Shown one piece after another: positions 38,929-48,200 of a stretch of DNA of 64,000 nt. The position numbers were made by a program, and so were the translations under genes. Each line of letters opens with the position of its first letter. Position 1 is the stretch's first letter. The stretch is from Verrucosispora sp. WMMD573 (GTDB lineage Bacteria; Actinomycetota; Actinomycetes; Mycobacteriales; Micromonosporaceae). Location: assembly GCF_027497175.1 (NCBI RefSeq), contig NZ_CP114901.1, positions 2,852,001 to 2,916,000 on the forward strand. Reading direction: 5' to 3'. The notes under the pieces are model-generated. The model saw only the letters and a program-made list of their open reading frames with translations. It had not been told where the DNA came from and did no database searches.

Positions 38929-40512
38929 GTGCGAGTGACCGGTACGGGGCACGCGAGCATGCGGATCGACACGGCCGCGGGCAGCATCCTGTGCGACCCG
39001 TGGGTCAATCCGGCCTACTTCGCCTCCTGGTTCCCGTTCCCCGACAACTCCCAGCTCGACTGGGAGGCCCTCGGCGACGTCGACTACCTCTACGTCTCCC
39101 ACCTGCACCGGGACCACTTCGACGCGGCGCACCTGAGGCGGTACGTGTCGAAGAAGGCGACCGTGCTGCTGCCCGAGTTCCCCACCTCCGAGATGGAGGA
39201 CGAGTTCCGCGAGCTGGGCTTCACGAAGTTCCTGAAGACCCGCAACGAGGAGGTCGTCGAGCTGGACGGCGGCCTGAAGATCATGATTCAGGCGTTGACC
39301 AGCCCGACCGACGGTCCGATCGGTGACTCCTCGCTCTGGGTCGAGTACGACGGCGTCCGGTTGCTCAACCAGAACGACGCCCGCCCCACCGACCTGAGCA
39401 CCTTCGCCGAGCTGGGCCACGTGCACGCGCACCTGCTCCAGTTCTCCGGCGCGATCTGGTATCCGATGGTCTACGAGCTGCCGAACGCGGCAAAGACCGC
39501 CTTCGGCAAGCAGAAGCGGGATCGGCAGTTCGACCGTACCTGGCGTTACATCGACGACCTGAAGGCCGACCACGTCTTCCCGATCGCCGGCCCGCCGTGC
39601 TTCCTCGACGACGAGCTGTGGCAGTTCAACGACATCTTCGGCGACGAGGGGAACATCTTTCCCGACCAGTCGGTCTTCCTGTCCGAGTACGCCAAGGTCG
39701 GCGGCACCAACGGCATCGTGCTGCTGCCCGGCAGCGTCACCGAGGTCACCACCACCGGGGCCACGACCACCCACCCGGTGCCGGTGGCGGAGTTCTTCGC
39801 CAACAAGGTCGCCCACCTGGAGGAGATGCGCGAGCGTAAGCGGCCCGTCATCGAGGCGGAGAAGGCGTCCTGGCGGCACCCCGAGGTCGATGTGCTCAAG
39901 GAGCTGAAGCGGCGTGTCGAACCGCTGCTCGACGAGTCGATCTACCTGGCCAAGGGGGTCGGCGGTCCGGTCCGTTTCGATTTGGTCGGCTACGACGGCG
40001 AGAGCGTCGAGTCGATCGTGGTCGACTTCCCCGGCAAGCAGGTGCGGCCGTACGCCGACGAGAAGGTGCGCTACCGGTTCCGTACCGAGCGGGCGCTGGT
40101 GGAGCACCTGCTGCACATCGGCGAGGTGGACTGGGTCAACTCGCTCTTCCTGTCCTGCCGCTTCTCCGCCGCCCGGATCGGGCAGTACAACGAGTTCGTT
40201 TACGCCTTCTTCAAGTGCCTGTCCAGCGAGCGACTCCAGTACGCCGAGGGCTGGTACGACGAGCACGAGCGGGCGGTCGACGCCGAGGACATCACCATCG
40301 GTGACTGGGTGGTGCAGCGGCGTTGCCCGCACCTGAAGGCGGACCTGAGCCGGTTCGGCATCGTCGACGGCGACCAGCTCACCTGCCAGCTGCACGGCTG
40401 GCGGTTCGACCTACCCAGCGGGCGCTGCCTGACCAGCGTCGGTCACAAGGTCCGCGCCCACCGGGTCGGCGAGGAGGCTCCCGCCACGGAGGTCACCCAG
40501 CCGACGAGCTGA
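38929..40512 (+). CDS. Metallo-beta-lactamase-fold / Rieske [2Fe-2S] fusion protein
   Basis: A 527-residue protein. The N-terminal ~250 residues are a metallo-beta-lactamase fold with SHLHRDHFD and further His/Asp positions (LLNQNDARP, VHAHLLQFSG). A long helical segment (about 285-340) and an SCP2-like alpha/beta part follow. The C-terminus has a Rieske cluster motif: CPHLKADL then CQLHGWRFD. The combination resembles CMP-sialic acid hydroxylase (CMAH) with the order reversed, so an oxygenase/hydroxylase role is inferred; no reductase is adjacent. GTG start (VRVTGTGHASM). Confidence 0.82.
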   Translation: MRVTGTGHASMRIDTAAGSILCDPWVNPAYFASWFPFPDNSQLDWEALGDVDYLYVSHLHRDHFDAAHLRRYVSKKATVLLPEFPTSEMEDEFRELGFTKFLKTRNEEVVELDGGLKIMIQALTSPTDGPIGDSSLWVEYDGVRLLNQNDARPTDLSTFAELGHVHAHLLQFSGAIWYPMVYELPNAAKTAFGKQKRDRQFDRTWRYIDDLKADHVFPIAGPPCFLDDELWQFNDIFGDEGNIFPDQSVFLSEYAKVGGTNGIVLLPGSVTEVTTTGATTTHPVPVAEFFANKVAHLEEMRERKRPVIEAEKASWRHPEVDVLKELKRRVEPLLDESIYLAKGVGGPVRFDLVGYDGESVESIVVDFPGKQVRPYADEKVRYRFRTERALVEHLLHIGEVDWVNSLFLSCRFSAARIGQYNEFVYAFFKCLSSERLQYAEGWYDEHERAVDAEDITIGDWVVQRRCPHLKADLSRFGIVDGDQLTCQLHGWRFDLPSGRCLTSVGHKVRAHRVGEEAPATEVTQPTS

Positions 40513-40520
40513 GGCGTCGC

Positions 40521-42119
40521 CTACCGACCGAGGTCGGCGAGGATGCGTTGGGCGGCGTTGTGGCCGGCGGCACCGATGACGCTGCCGGCCGGGTGACAGC
40601 CGGCGCTGCCCGCGTACACCCCGTCCACGCCGGTGGCATAGGGCATCCGGTCGGCGAACGAGACGGTGTTGTCGACGTGGTGGATGTGCCCACCGGTGAT
40701 GCCGAAATGCGCCTCGATGCCGGGCGGCGGCAGCGGCACCGCGTCGGCGATCAGGTCGCCGGTGCCGGGTGCATAGCGCTCGCAGATTCCGACCAGCCGG
40801 TCGACGTAGCCGGGCAGCTCCGCGTCCCAGGTGGTGCCGGCCAACTCGTACGGCACGGACTGCACGAACAGTGCCGATGAGTGGTGCCCGGCCGGGTCGG
40901 CCAGCGACGGGTCGACGGTGGTGTGCAGGTACCACTCGATGGTCGGCTCCGCCGGCAGTCGCCCGGCCCGCACGTCGGCCCACATGGCGCGCAGCGCCGC
41001 CATCGGTGACTCGCCGGTGCCGCCGGCCAGCGTCGCCGAGCCGGGCAGCAGGTGGATGGTGGAACCGAACGGGCTCGGCGCGCCGTCTGGCAGGCACGAG
41101 AAGCGGGGCAGGTCACGCAGCGCCAGGTTCAGCTTGAGGGTGCTGCCGGTGCGCCGGACCGCCGCCATCCGTCCGCTGAGCGTGGTCGGCAGCGCGCCGT
41201 CGGGCAGCAGCTCCATCAGCCGGTACGGGTCGCAGGCGCCGAGCACCACCTCCGCGTCGATCTGGCGGCCGTCGGCGAGCACCACGCCACTGGCGGCGCC
41301 GCGGTCGAGGGTGATCGCGGTGACCGGGGCACCGGTGACGATCCGGGCGCCGGAGGCTCGGGCCGCGTCGGCGAAGATCCGCGAGACGGTGCCCATGCCG
41401 CCCTCGGCGATCATCCAGGTGCCGCCGGAGCCGGGCAGCCGGCACATGTTGTGCACCAGGAAGTTGTGCCCGGTGCCGGGGTCGTCGGGGCCGGCGTTGA
41501 GCCCGGACAGGCCGTCGGTGACCGCGTACATGCTGACCAGCAGCTCGGAGCGGAAGTCGAAGCGGGCCAGGTAGTCGGCGACGGAGCCGCGTACCAGGTC
41601 GATGAAGACCTGGCGCAGCGCGGGGCGGACGTAGCGTTCGGCGGTCTCCTCGACGCTGAACGGCTCGGCCAGCCAGGCCGGGGCGAGGTCCTCGCGCAAC
41701 GCGGCCAGCTCGGCCTGCAACGCCTCGTCGGCGCCGGCGTCGGCGGGGGAGAAGAACTCGGTGAGCTGCGCCCGGGTGGCCTGTGTGTCGGTGCCGAAGA
41801 GCAGGTACGGCGAGCCGACCCCGCCGGGGGTGGGCAGGAAGTAGTGCGGGTCGCGGCGCAGCACCGGGATCCGGACGTCGAGCGCGGCCAGCAGCTCCGG
41901 CGGCATCAACCCGAGCAGGTACGACCCGGTGGAGTGACGCAGCCCCGGCACCTTGGGGAACGGGTTCTCGGTGCGCGTCGCCCCACCGATCACCTCGGCG
42001 GCCTCCAGCACCAGCACGTCCAGCCCGGCCCGAGCCAGCAGGATCGCCGACACCAACCCGTTGTGCCCCGCCCCCACGACCACGACGTCCGCTCGCCCCG
42101 GCACCTCACCACCCACCAT
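40521..42119 (-). CDS. FAD-dependent phytoene-desaturase-family oxidoreductase (PYROXD2-like)
   Basis: A 532-residue flavoprotein. The dinucleotide-binding motif VVVVGAGHNGLVSAILLARA and GGATRTE are at the N-terminus; the C-terminal FAD block is YAGSAGCHPAGSVIGAAGHN. It fits COG1233, close to PYROXD2-type proteins rather than carotenoid desaturases, and no carotenoid genes are nearby. It converges with the MBL/Rieske gene (8-bp gap), which may be only positional. Confidence 0.85.
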   Translation of the reverse strand: MVGGEVPGRADVVVVGAGHNGLVSAILLARAGLDVLVLEAAEVIGGATRTENPFPKVPGLRHSTGSYLLGLMPPELLAALDVRIPVLRRDPHYFLPTPGGVGSPYLLFGTDTQATRAQLTEFFSPADAGADEALQAELAALREDLAPAWLAEPFSVEETAERYVRPALRQVFIDLVRGSVADYLARFDFRSELLVSMYAVTDGLSGLNAGPDDPGTGHNFLVHNMCRLPGSGGTWMIAEGGMGTVSRIFADAARASGARIVTGAPVTAITLDRGAASGVVLADGRQIDAEVVLGACDPYRLMELLPDGALPTTLSGRMAAVRRTGSTLKLNLALRDLPRFSCLPDGAPSPFGSTIHLLPGSATLAGGTGESPMAALRAMWADVRAGRLPAEPTIEWYLHTTVDPSLADPAGHHSSALFVQSVPYELAGTTWDAELPGYVDRLVGICERYAPGTGDLIADAVPLPPPGIEAHFGITGGHIHHVDNTVSFADRMPYATGVDGVYAGSAGCHPAGSVIGAAGHNAAQRILADLGR

Positions 42120-42157
42120 CCCCGCACCCTAACCCGTTCCCGCCCCGCCGCACGCTT

Positions 42158-42218
42158 GTTGATCATGAGGTTGGCGGCACTCTTGATCTCCATTCGTGCG
42201 GCTAACCTCATGATCAAC
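42158..42218. repeat. Long-armed palindrome, TGATCATGA family copy 3
   Basis: Perfect 15-bp arms GTTGATCATGAGGTT (42158-42172) and the complement (42204-42218) enclose a 31-base loop. It lies between divergent gene starts (the oxidoreductase and the PhoX-like gene), so it is not acting as a terminator here. A C-rich tract precedes it. Confidence 0.9.
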
Positions 42219-42322
42219 AGGGTGGAGGGTTCGATTGGTGTTCATGGGGGAGTGGGTTTTGTCGATGGGGTGGGGGGCTTAGCGTCGTGAGGCCCGCCCC
42301 CGTCACCCCTGGGAGGTTCTCC

Positions 42323-43489
42323 GTGGACCGTCGTACCGTGCTGCGTGCCACCGTCGTCGGCGGTGCCGCCGCCTTCTCCGGAAGTCTCTGGGCCGGCGCC
42401 GCCCTGGCCGCGCCCGCCCAACCCGGCCCCGGCCCGTACGGCGGCCTGCTCGCCGCCGACGCCAACGGCATCCAGCTGCCGGCCGGCTTCACCAGCCGGG
42501 TCATTGCCCGCTCGGGTCAGCGGGTCGCCGGCACCTCGTACGTCTGGCACTGGGCACCGGACGGCGGTGCCTGTTTCCCGGCAGGCGACGGCTGGATCTA
42601 CGTCTCGAACTCGGAGGTGCCGCTGATCGGCGGGGCCTCCGCGGTGCGGTTCCGCGCCGACGGGTCGATCGCCACCTCGTACCGGATCCTCGGCGGCACC
42701 AACGTCAACTGCGCCGGTGGGGCTACCCCGTGGGGCACCTGGCTGTCCTGCGAGGAGGTGCCGCTGGGGCGGGTCTTCGAGACCTGGCCGGACGGCAGCC
42801 GTAGCGCCGAGGAGCGGACCCGGATGGGCCGGTTCACCCACGAGGCGGCGGCCTGCGACCCGGACCGTCGGGTGATCTACCTGACCGAGGACGAGAGCGA
42901 CGGCTGCTTCTACCGCTTCGTCCCCGACACCTGGGGCGATCTGCGCACCGGCCAGGTGCAGGTGCTGTGCGCCCCGGCCAACGCCACCGCCGGCCCGGTG
43001 ACCTGGCAGGACATTCCGGACCGGGACGGCTTCCCGATCCCGACCCGGTGGCAGGTCGGCGCGGCCAAGCACTTCGACGGTGGCGAAGGCTGCTGGTACG
43101 ACCGGGGCACCTGCTGGTTCACCACCAAGGGCGACAACCGGGTGTGGGCGTACGACGCGGTCAACCAGCGCATCGACCTGGCGTACGACGACTCGCTGGT
43201 GCCGGCAGGCACCGCGCCGTTGACCGGTGTCGACAACATCACCGGCACCTCGGGCGGGGACCTCTACGTGGCCGAGGACGGCGGCAACATGGAGATCTGC
43301 GTGATCACTCCGGCCGGGGTGGTGGCGCCGTTCCTGCGCCTGCTCGGCCAGTCCTCCTCGGAGATCACCGGCCCCGCGTTCAGCCCCGACGGCTCCCGCC
43401 TCTACTTCTCCTCCCAGCGCGGCACCAGCGGCAACTCGGTCGGCTCCGGCGGCATCACCTACGAGGTCACCGGCCCCTTCCGCCGCTGA
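42323..43489 (+). CDS. Tat-exported PhoX-like (DUF839) protein
   Basis: A 388-residue predicted exported protein. The twin-arginine signal VDRRTVLRATVVGGAAAF and an ALAAPA cleavage site are clear. The body is a DUF839/PhoX-type beta-propeller (NSEVPLIGGASAVRF, GTWLSCEEVP, FTHEAAACDPD, YLTEDESDGCFYRF, DNITGTSGGDLYVAEDGGN). PhoX enzymes are Ca/Fe phosphatases; smaller DUF839 proteins such as this one are less well characterised. The GTG at 42323 follows GGGAGG; the frame opens 12 codons earlier without a site. Confidence 0.88.
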   Translation: MDRRTVLRATVVGGAAAFSGSLWAGAALAAPAQPGPGPYGGLLAADANGIQLPAGFTSRVIARSGQRVAGTSYVWHWAPDGGACFPAGDGWIYVSNSEVPLIGGASAVRFRADGSIATSYRILGGTNVNCAGGATPWGTWLSCEEVPLGRVFETWPDGSRSAEERTRMGRFTHEAAACDPDRRVIYLTEDESDGCFYRFVPDTWGDLRTGQVQVLCAPANATAGPVTWQDIPDRDGFPIPTRWQVGAAKHFDGGEGCWYDRGTCWFTTKGDNRVWAYDAVNQRIDLAYDDSLVPAGTAPLTGVDNITGTSGGDLYVAEDGGNMEICVITPAGVVAPFLRLLGQSSSEITGPAFSPDGSRLYFSSQRGTSGNSVGSGGITYEVTGPFRR

Positions 43490-43490
43490 C

Positions 43491-43556
43491 CCCAGCTCCG
43501 TCCCTGCCCCCAGCTCCGTCCCTGCCCCCAGCTCCGTCCCTGCCCCCAGCTCCGTC
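43491..43556. repeat. 18-bp tandem repeat, 3.7 copies
   Basis: The unit CCCAGCTCCGTCCCTGCC occurs at 43491, 43509 and 43527, plus a 12-base partial copy at 43545. It starts one base after the PhoX-like stop and runs into the palindrome at 43554. Confidence 0.95.
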
Positions 43557-43614
43557 GATCATGAAGTTGTTGTCTCGGAGAGCGTTTGCTCAGGGCAACA
43601 ACTTCATGATCGAC
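43554..43614. repeat. Long-armed palindrome, TGATCATGA family copy 4
   Basis: Perfect 19-bp arms GTCGATCATGAAGTTGTTG (43554-43572) and the complement (43596-43614) enclose a 23-base loop. It lies between convergent genes. The first three stem pairs differ from other copies on both arms, i.e. they covary. Confidence 0.92.
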
Positions 43615-43642
43615 GCTGTCACCGACGCTGTCATCCGCGCTG

Positions 43643-44479
43643 TCATCCGCGCTGTCGGCGGCGGGTGCGCCAGGCGGAGAGGGCCAGGGTGGCGGAGTAG
43701 CCGGCCAGCACGATCACGTGGAACAGGTAGAGCCAGAGCAGGATCGCCACGGCGGAACCCACCTCGTCGAGGCCGCCGAAGGGCACGCCCAGGTCGAGTG
43801 GCAACGAGGCGAAGAGCACGAAACCGTGCAGGAAGCCGGACAGGTTCGCCGCGGTGAACGAGCCCATTCCCAGCGTGGAGAGCCAGTCCGGCGAGGCCGG
43901 GCCGACCACCCGGAACACCCACATCAGCACCGGCGTGAGGACCAGCCACACCGCCAGGAACGACAGCACCACCCCGAGCGCGCCGGCCCAACCGCCGCGC
44001 CGGACCAGCCCGGTGGTGGTCGGCAGGGCCAGCAGGATCGACAGCAGCAGCGCCGGGGCCGGTGCCAGCAGCGGCAGCAGCAACAGCCGGCCACGCCAGC
44101 CGATCAGGTGTTCGTCGGAGCGGGGCGCGGCGACCGAGACGAACGCCCGGCGCAGCCCTTCGCCGTACAGCGACGCCGGCAACAGCGCGGCCAGCGCCAG
44201 CCACGGCGTCAGGCCGACCCCCGCCTCGACCAGTGCGGCCACCGCGTGCGGCGCACCGATCGCGTCCGGCAGGGCCTCCACGGCGTACCCGGTGAGCCGC
44301 CGAACCTGGGACGCTCCCGCCAGCAGCGAGGTGAGCCAGATCGCCAGCAGGGCCACCGGCACCACGGCGATCGCACCGTAGAACGTGATCGAGGCGGCGT
44401 GCAGTGACAGATCCCGGCCTCGGACCGGGCGGAAAGCCCCATTGGTGATCCGCCTCGTCCGCTCCCACGCACCGCCCAT
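43643..44479 (-). CDS. YihY/UPF0761 family membrane protein
   Basis: A protein of about 278 residues with six or so membrane helices (ITFYGAIAVVPVALLAIWL; LLPLLAPAPALLLSILLAL; VLSFLAVWLVLTPVLMWV; AVAILLWLYLFHVIVLAGY), matching the YihY (formerly RNase BN-annotated) family. Function is unresolved; no nuclease motif is present. Start at ATG 44479 with GGAG upstream; ATG 44500 and a GTG at 44536 are alternatives. Confidence 0.82.
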   Translation of the reverse strand: MGGAWERTRRITNGAFRPVRGRDLSLHAASITFYGAIAVVPVALLAIWLTSLLAGASQVRRLTGYAVEALPDAIGAPHAVAALVEAGVGLTPWLALAALLPASLYGEGLRRAFVSVAAPRSDEHLIGWRGRLLLLPLLAPAPALLLSILLALPTTTGLVRRGGWAGALGVVLSFLAVWLVLTPVLMWVFRVVGPASPDWLSTLGMGSFTAANLSGFLHGFVLFASLPLDLGVPFGGLDEVGSAVAILLWLYLFHVIVLAGYSATLALSAWRTRRRQRG

Positions 44480-44601
44480 CGCGCTCCATTTCCCCGTCAT
44501 TCCCGCTGGCAACCATCCCCGTTGCGCGGGTCGCACCCGGCCGACGGATCAGCGGCCGGGTCTGTTCGGTGGACCGGGTCGTGAGGTAGTGAGAAGGCGC
44601 C

Positions 44602-44646
44602 CGGCGACGGGCCTGGCAGGGATGCGGCTGCTCAGGCCCGTCGCCG
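44602..44646 (-). terminator. Terminator hairpin of the broken FG-GAP gene
   Basis: A perfect 14-bp stem (44602-44615 / 44633-44646, CGGCGACGGGCCTG and complement) lies just past the 3' end of the minus-strand FG-GAP remnant. It is the kind of hairpin expected after its original stop. Confidence 0.6.
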
Positions 44647-44679
44647 TTCGGTTCGGTCAGCCGAATGCCCGGTACAGTC

Positions 44680-44940
44680 GCCAGTCGGCGGAGAGAACAA
44701 CGCCAGAGCAGGTCGGGTGTCCCGTCGATGTCGATGTCGATGATTGACGACATCGCGGCGCGCCCAGGCGTCGTGGTTCATCAGGGTCGCCTCCGCAAAG
44801 GCGGCCCCGGTGTACCGGACAGCACCCAGAACTCCGCGCCGGAGCGTAGCGCCAGGTCGGGCCGTTTGTCGCCGGTGATGTCGCCGACCGCCTTGATCTG
44901 GGTCCAGGTCGACGGGTTCGGCGCGTTGGCCGGGAGCGGA
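44680..44940 (-). pseudogene. FG-GAP/VCBS repeat protein fragment, frameshifted
   Basis: On the minus strand the translation reads TWTQIKAVGDITGDKRPD and ALRSGAEFWVLSG in one frame, then YTGAAFAEATLMNHDAWARR in a second, then IIDIDIDGTPDLLWR in a third. This is the C-terminal part of an FG-GAP (integrin-like propeller) protein with two frameshifts and no start. It abuts plus-strand RHS remnants head to head. Confidence 0.75.
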
Positions 44941-44944
44941 CGGC

Positions 44945-45292
44945 TGGGACTACGCGGCCGGCGCGATCACCCGCACCTACGACCTACGTCAACTGTCGGC
45001 AGGGCTCCAAGAAGCCCGGCTCGAACAACAGCGAGCACCGGACCGCGGACCTCTGCTGGGGGTCGAAGAACGCCACTCTCTCCCTCGGCGGGATGACCAC
45101 CGAGCTGGTCCGGGACGACACCACCGGGACCTGGACCACCGCCAACGGTGACGGGTCCACGGTGCAGATGCTCAAGGACACCAGCCTGGACAACGCTTCT
45201 ACAACTCGGCCGGCGAGGTCTGGTAGACCAACAACGTCTACTTCGCCGAAGGCTCGCCGATCGGCCGGCTGTTCACCCCCGAGTCGGACACG
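44945..45292 (+). pseudogene. Degenerate N-terminal remnants of the RHS gene
   Basis: Three pieces of RHS-like coding sequence follow each other in different frames: WDYAAGAITRTYD (frame of 44945), YVNCRQGSKKPGSNN to DGSTVQMLKDTSLDN (frame of 44985, to 45194), and FYNSAGEVW-stop-TNNVYFAEGSP (frame of 45197). The last is in frame with the large RHS ORF but interrupted by TAG at 45224, where TGG TAG replaces an expected Trp-Trp. Internal deletions and a nonsense mutation thus removed the N-terminus. Confidence 0.8.
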
Positions 45293-48200
45293 GTGGTGCC
45301 CAACGCCACCCGCTACACCTACGACGGCCTCGGTCGGGTGGTCGAGGAACTGCCACTGCTCAACGGCACGGAGTACCCGAGCCGCGCCACCAAGTACAGC
45401 TACGGGCTCGACCACTCCACAGTCATCAACCCGGCGGGCGCGGCCTCGTACCGCCTCTACACCGACGGCCTGGGCCGCACCACGCGGGTCGATACCTTCC
45501 GCGACGCCGCCCGCACCGACTTCACCTCCATGCGCTACGAGTACGACACGCGCGGGCAACTCGCCGAGGCCACCCACTCGGCCAACCCGGTCCCGTGGAC
45601 CTGGACGTACGACCAGCGCGGCCGGCTGACCCGGACCACCGACCCGGACACCGGTGCCACCACCATGACGTACGACCACCGGGACCGGCCGCTGACCAGC
45701 ACCAACGCCCGTGGCATCACGGTCTGGAACGGGTACGACGAGCTGTCCCGCCCCACCCAGCAGCGGCTCGGTGGCAGCGGCGGTGAACTGCTGGCCGAGT
45801 ACACCTACGACACGGTGGCCGGCGGTAAGGGCCTGCCGGCGACGTCGACCCGGTACACCGACGGCCTGCCGTACACCCAGTCGGTCGGCGGCTACACCGA
45901 GGACTACCAGCCGACCTCGACCACGTTGACGCTGCCGGAGTCGATCGCCACCACCTGGGGTCTGAACCGGGACTACCGCTACGACCACACGTACACCGAC
46001 ACCGGACTGACCGAGTCGGCGACGCTGCCGGCGGTCGGCTCGCTGCCCAGCGAGAAGCTGCTGGTCCGGTACACCAGGGACGGCCTGCCGCTGTCGGTGT
46101 CCGGCAAGGACTGGTACGGCTCCGAGACGGTCTACTCGCCGTACGGGCAGGTGTTGCGCTCGACGCTGGGCGCGCACCCGTACCGGGTGTGGACCATGGC
46201 CTCGTACGACGACGCCAGCGGCGCCCTCACCCGGCAGCAGGTGTTCCGCGAGATCGAGGGCAACCACCTGGTCTCGAACCGTGGTTACTGGTACGACGCC
46301 GCCGGCAACGTGACCGCGATCCGTGAGTATGCGGCCGGAATCGCCGAGCGGCAGTGCTTCACCTACGACCCGCTCGGCCAGCTCCGCAACGCCTGGACCT
46401 CCCAGGACCAGGCGTCGTGCAGCGCCGGTCCGGGCACCGCGACGGCACCGAACGCGGCGGCGGGCGTCGACGGCACCGGCTACTGGCAGGAGTACGAGTA
46501 CGACCTGCTCGGCAACCGGACCAAGCTGGTCGAGCGGGACCTGACCGGCCGCACCTCCACCGGCCCGATCGAGACCACCTACGGGTACGGCTACGGCACC
46601 GAGGAGGGCGACCAGCCGCGCACCCTCGACGCCGTCACCAAGACCTACACCACGCCGCAGGGCGCGGCCATCGTCTCCGAGGCGAAGCGGCTGTACGAGC
46701 TGACCGGCGAGACGAAGTCGGTCACCTCCACCCGCAACGGGGACCAGCAGGAGTTGTCCTGGACGTACGACGGCCAGGTCGAGCGGATCACCGGCTCCGG
46801 CACCAAGGGCCGCACCGCGTACCTGGGTCTGGCGAGCAAGTGCATAGACCTGAGTTCCAGCCTGGCCGAGCCGAATCGACCCATCCAGCTGTACACGTGC
46901 AACGCGACAATCGCGCAGAAGTGGGCCTTCGTCCCGGCACCGGAGCAGACCAACGCGAACCTGGGCACCCTGTCGATATTCGACTCCTGGTGCGCCCAGC
47001 CGGCCGGCACCACCGCCGGGTCGGCGCTGCGCCTGCAACGGTGTGACGGCACGGCGGCGCAGCAGCTGGAGCGGCTGTCGACGGGGCAGTTGAAGCATCC
47101 CACCTCCGGCCTGTGCCTGGCGGTGCAGGACGCAGCCATCGCCGACTCCACGCCGATCGTGCTCGCGGCCTGCGCCGGTGGTGCTCCCGAGCAGCTGTGG
47201 GAGGCGCAGGACGAGACGCGGCACATCTACGGGCCGGGCGGCACCCGCCTGCTGAAGATCCAGGGTCAGCAGGCCACCCTCGACCTCGGCGAGGCCCAGG
47301 TTTCCGTGCAGAGCGGCGGGATGCTGCTCAACACCCAGCGCAGCTACGCCACGCCGGGCGGGATGGTGACGCGGTACGCCTACGGCACCAGCACCGGATC
47401 CAACCTGGTGGCCGTCGCCAGCGACCACCAGGGCAGCCCGTCCGCCGAGGTGGCCCTCGCCAACGGGATGCAGATCCGGATCCGTAAGCAGGATCCGTTC
47501 GGCAACCAGCGGATCGCCGACACACCGGCCAATCTCCAGACCAACCGGGGCTTCCTCGGCGCGGTCCGCGACGACACGTCGGGCTTCGTACCGTTGGGTG
47601 CCCGGCTGTACGACCCGGAGGTGGGTCGGTTCCTCTCCGCGGACCCGGTGCTGGACCTGACCGACCCGGTGCAGAACAACGGCTTCACGTACGCCCACAA
47701 CAACCCGGTCACCCACTCCGACCCGTCGGGCCTGTCGGTGGCGTTGACCGCGTCGGAGACGGCGGCGGCGCTGGCTGGTGCAGGCTTGTCGTCGGCGATG
47801 ATCGCTCAGGCGCAGGCCAACATGGGCCGCTCGCTGATCTCGGTCATCCTGGATTCGGCGTGGTACATCCTCAAGGAGTTCATCGGCATCAACGACGCCC
47901 TGAACTGCTTCGGCGGTGACATGTGGGCGTGCGGCAGCCTCATCCTCAACGCCATCCCCTGGACAAAGGTCGCCAAGATTCCGGCGGTGATCCGGGCGGT
48001 CAACCGTACGATCAACGCGATCCAGGCATGGCAGGCGGCGAAACGGGCCGCCGAGGCGGTGCTGGCGGCGGCACGAGCTGCCGAGGCCGCCGCGTTGCAG
48101 GCCAAGAAGCTCGCCATCGAACGGGCCAAGAAGGCTGCCCAGGCGGCGAAGAAGAAGGCCGCCGACAAGGTCAACTCGACAAGCAACAAGGCGACCCAGT

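Noticed and set aside
43590..44753. Long minus-strand frame over the YihY gene and the FG-GAP remnant
   Set aside because: It is out of frame with the YihY protein and only its first ~20 codons resemble FG-GAP; the rest is a shadow frame.
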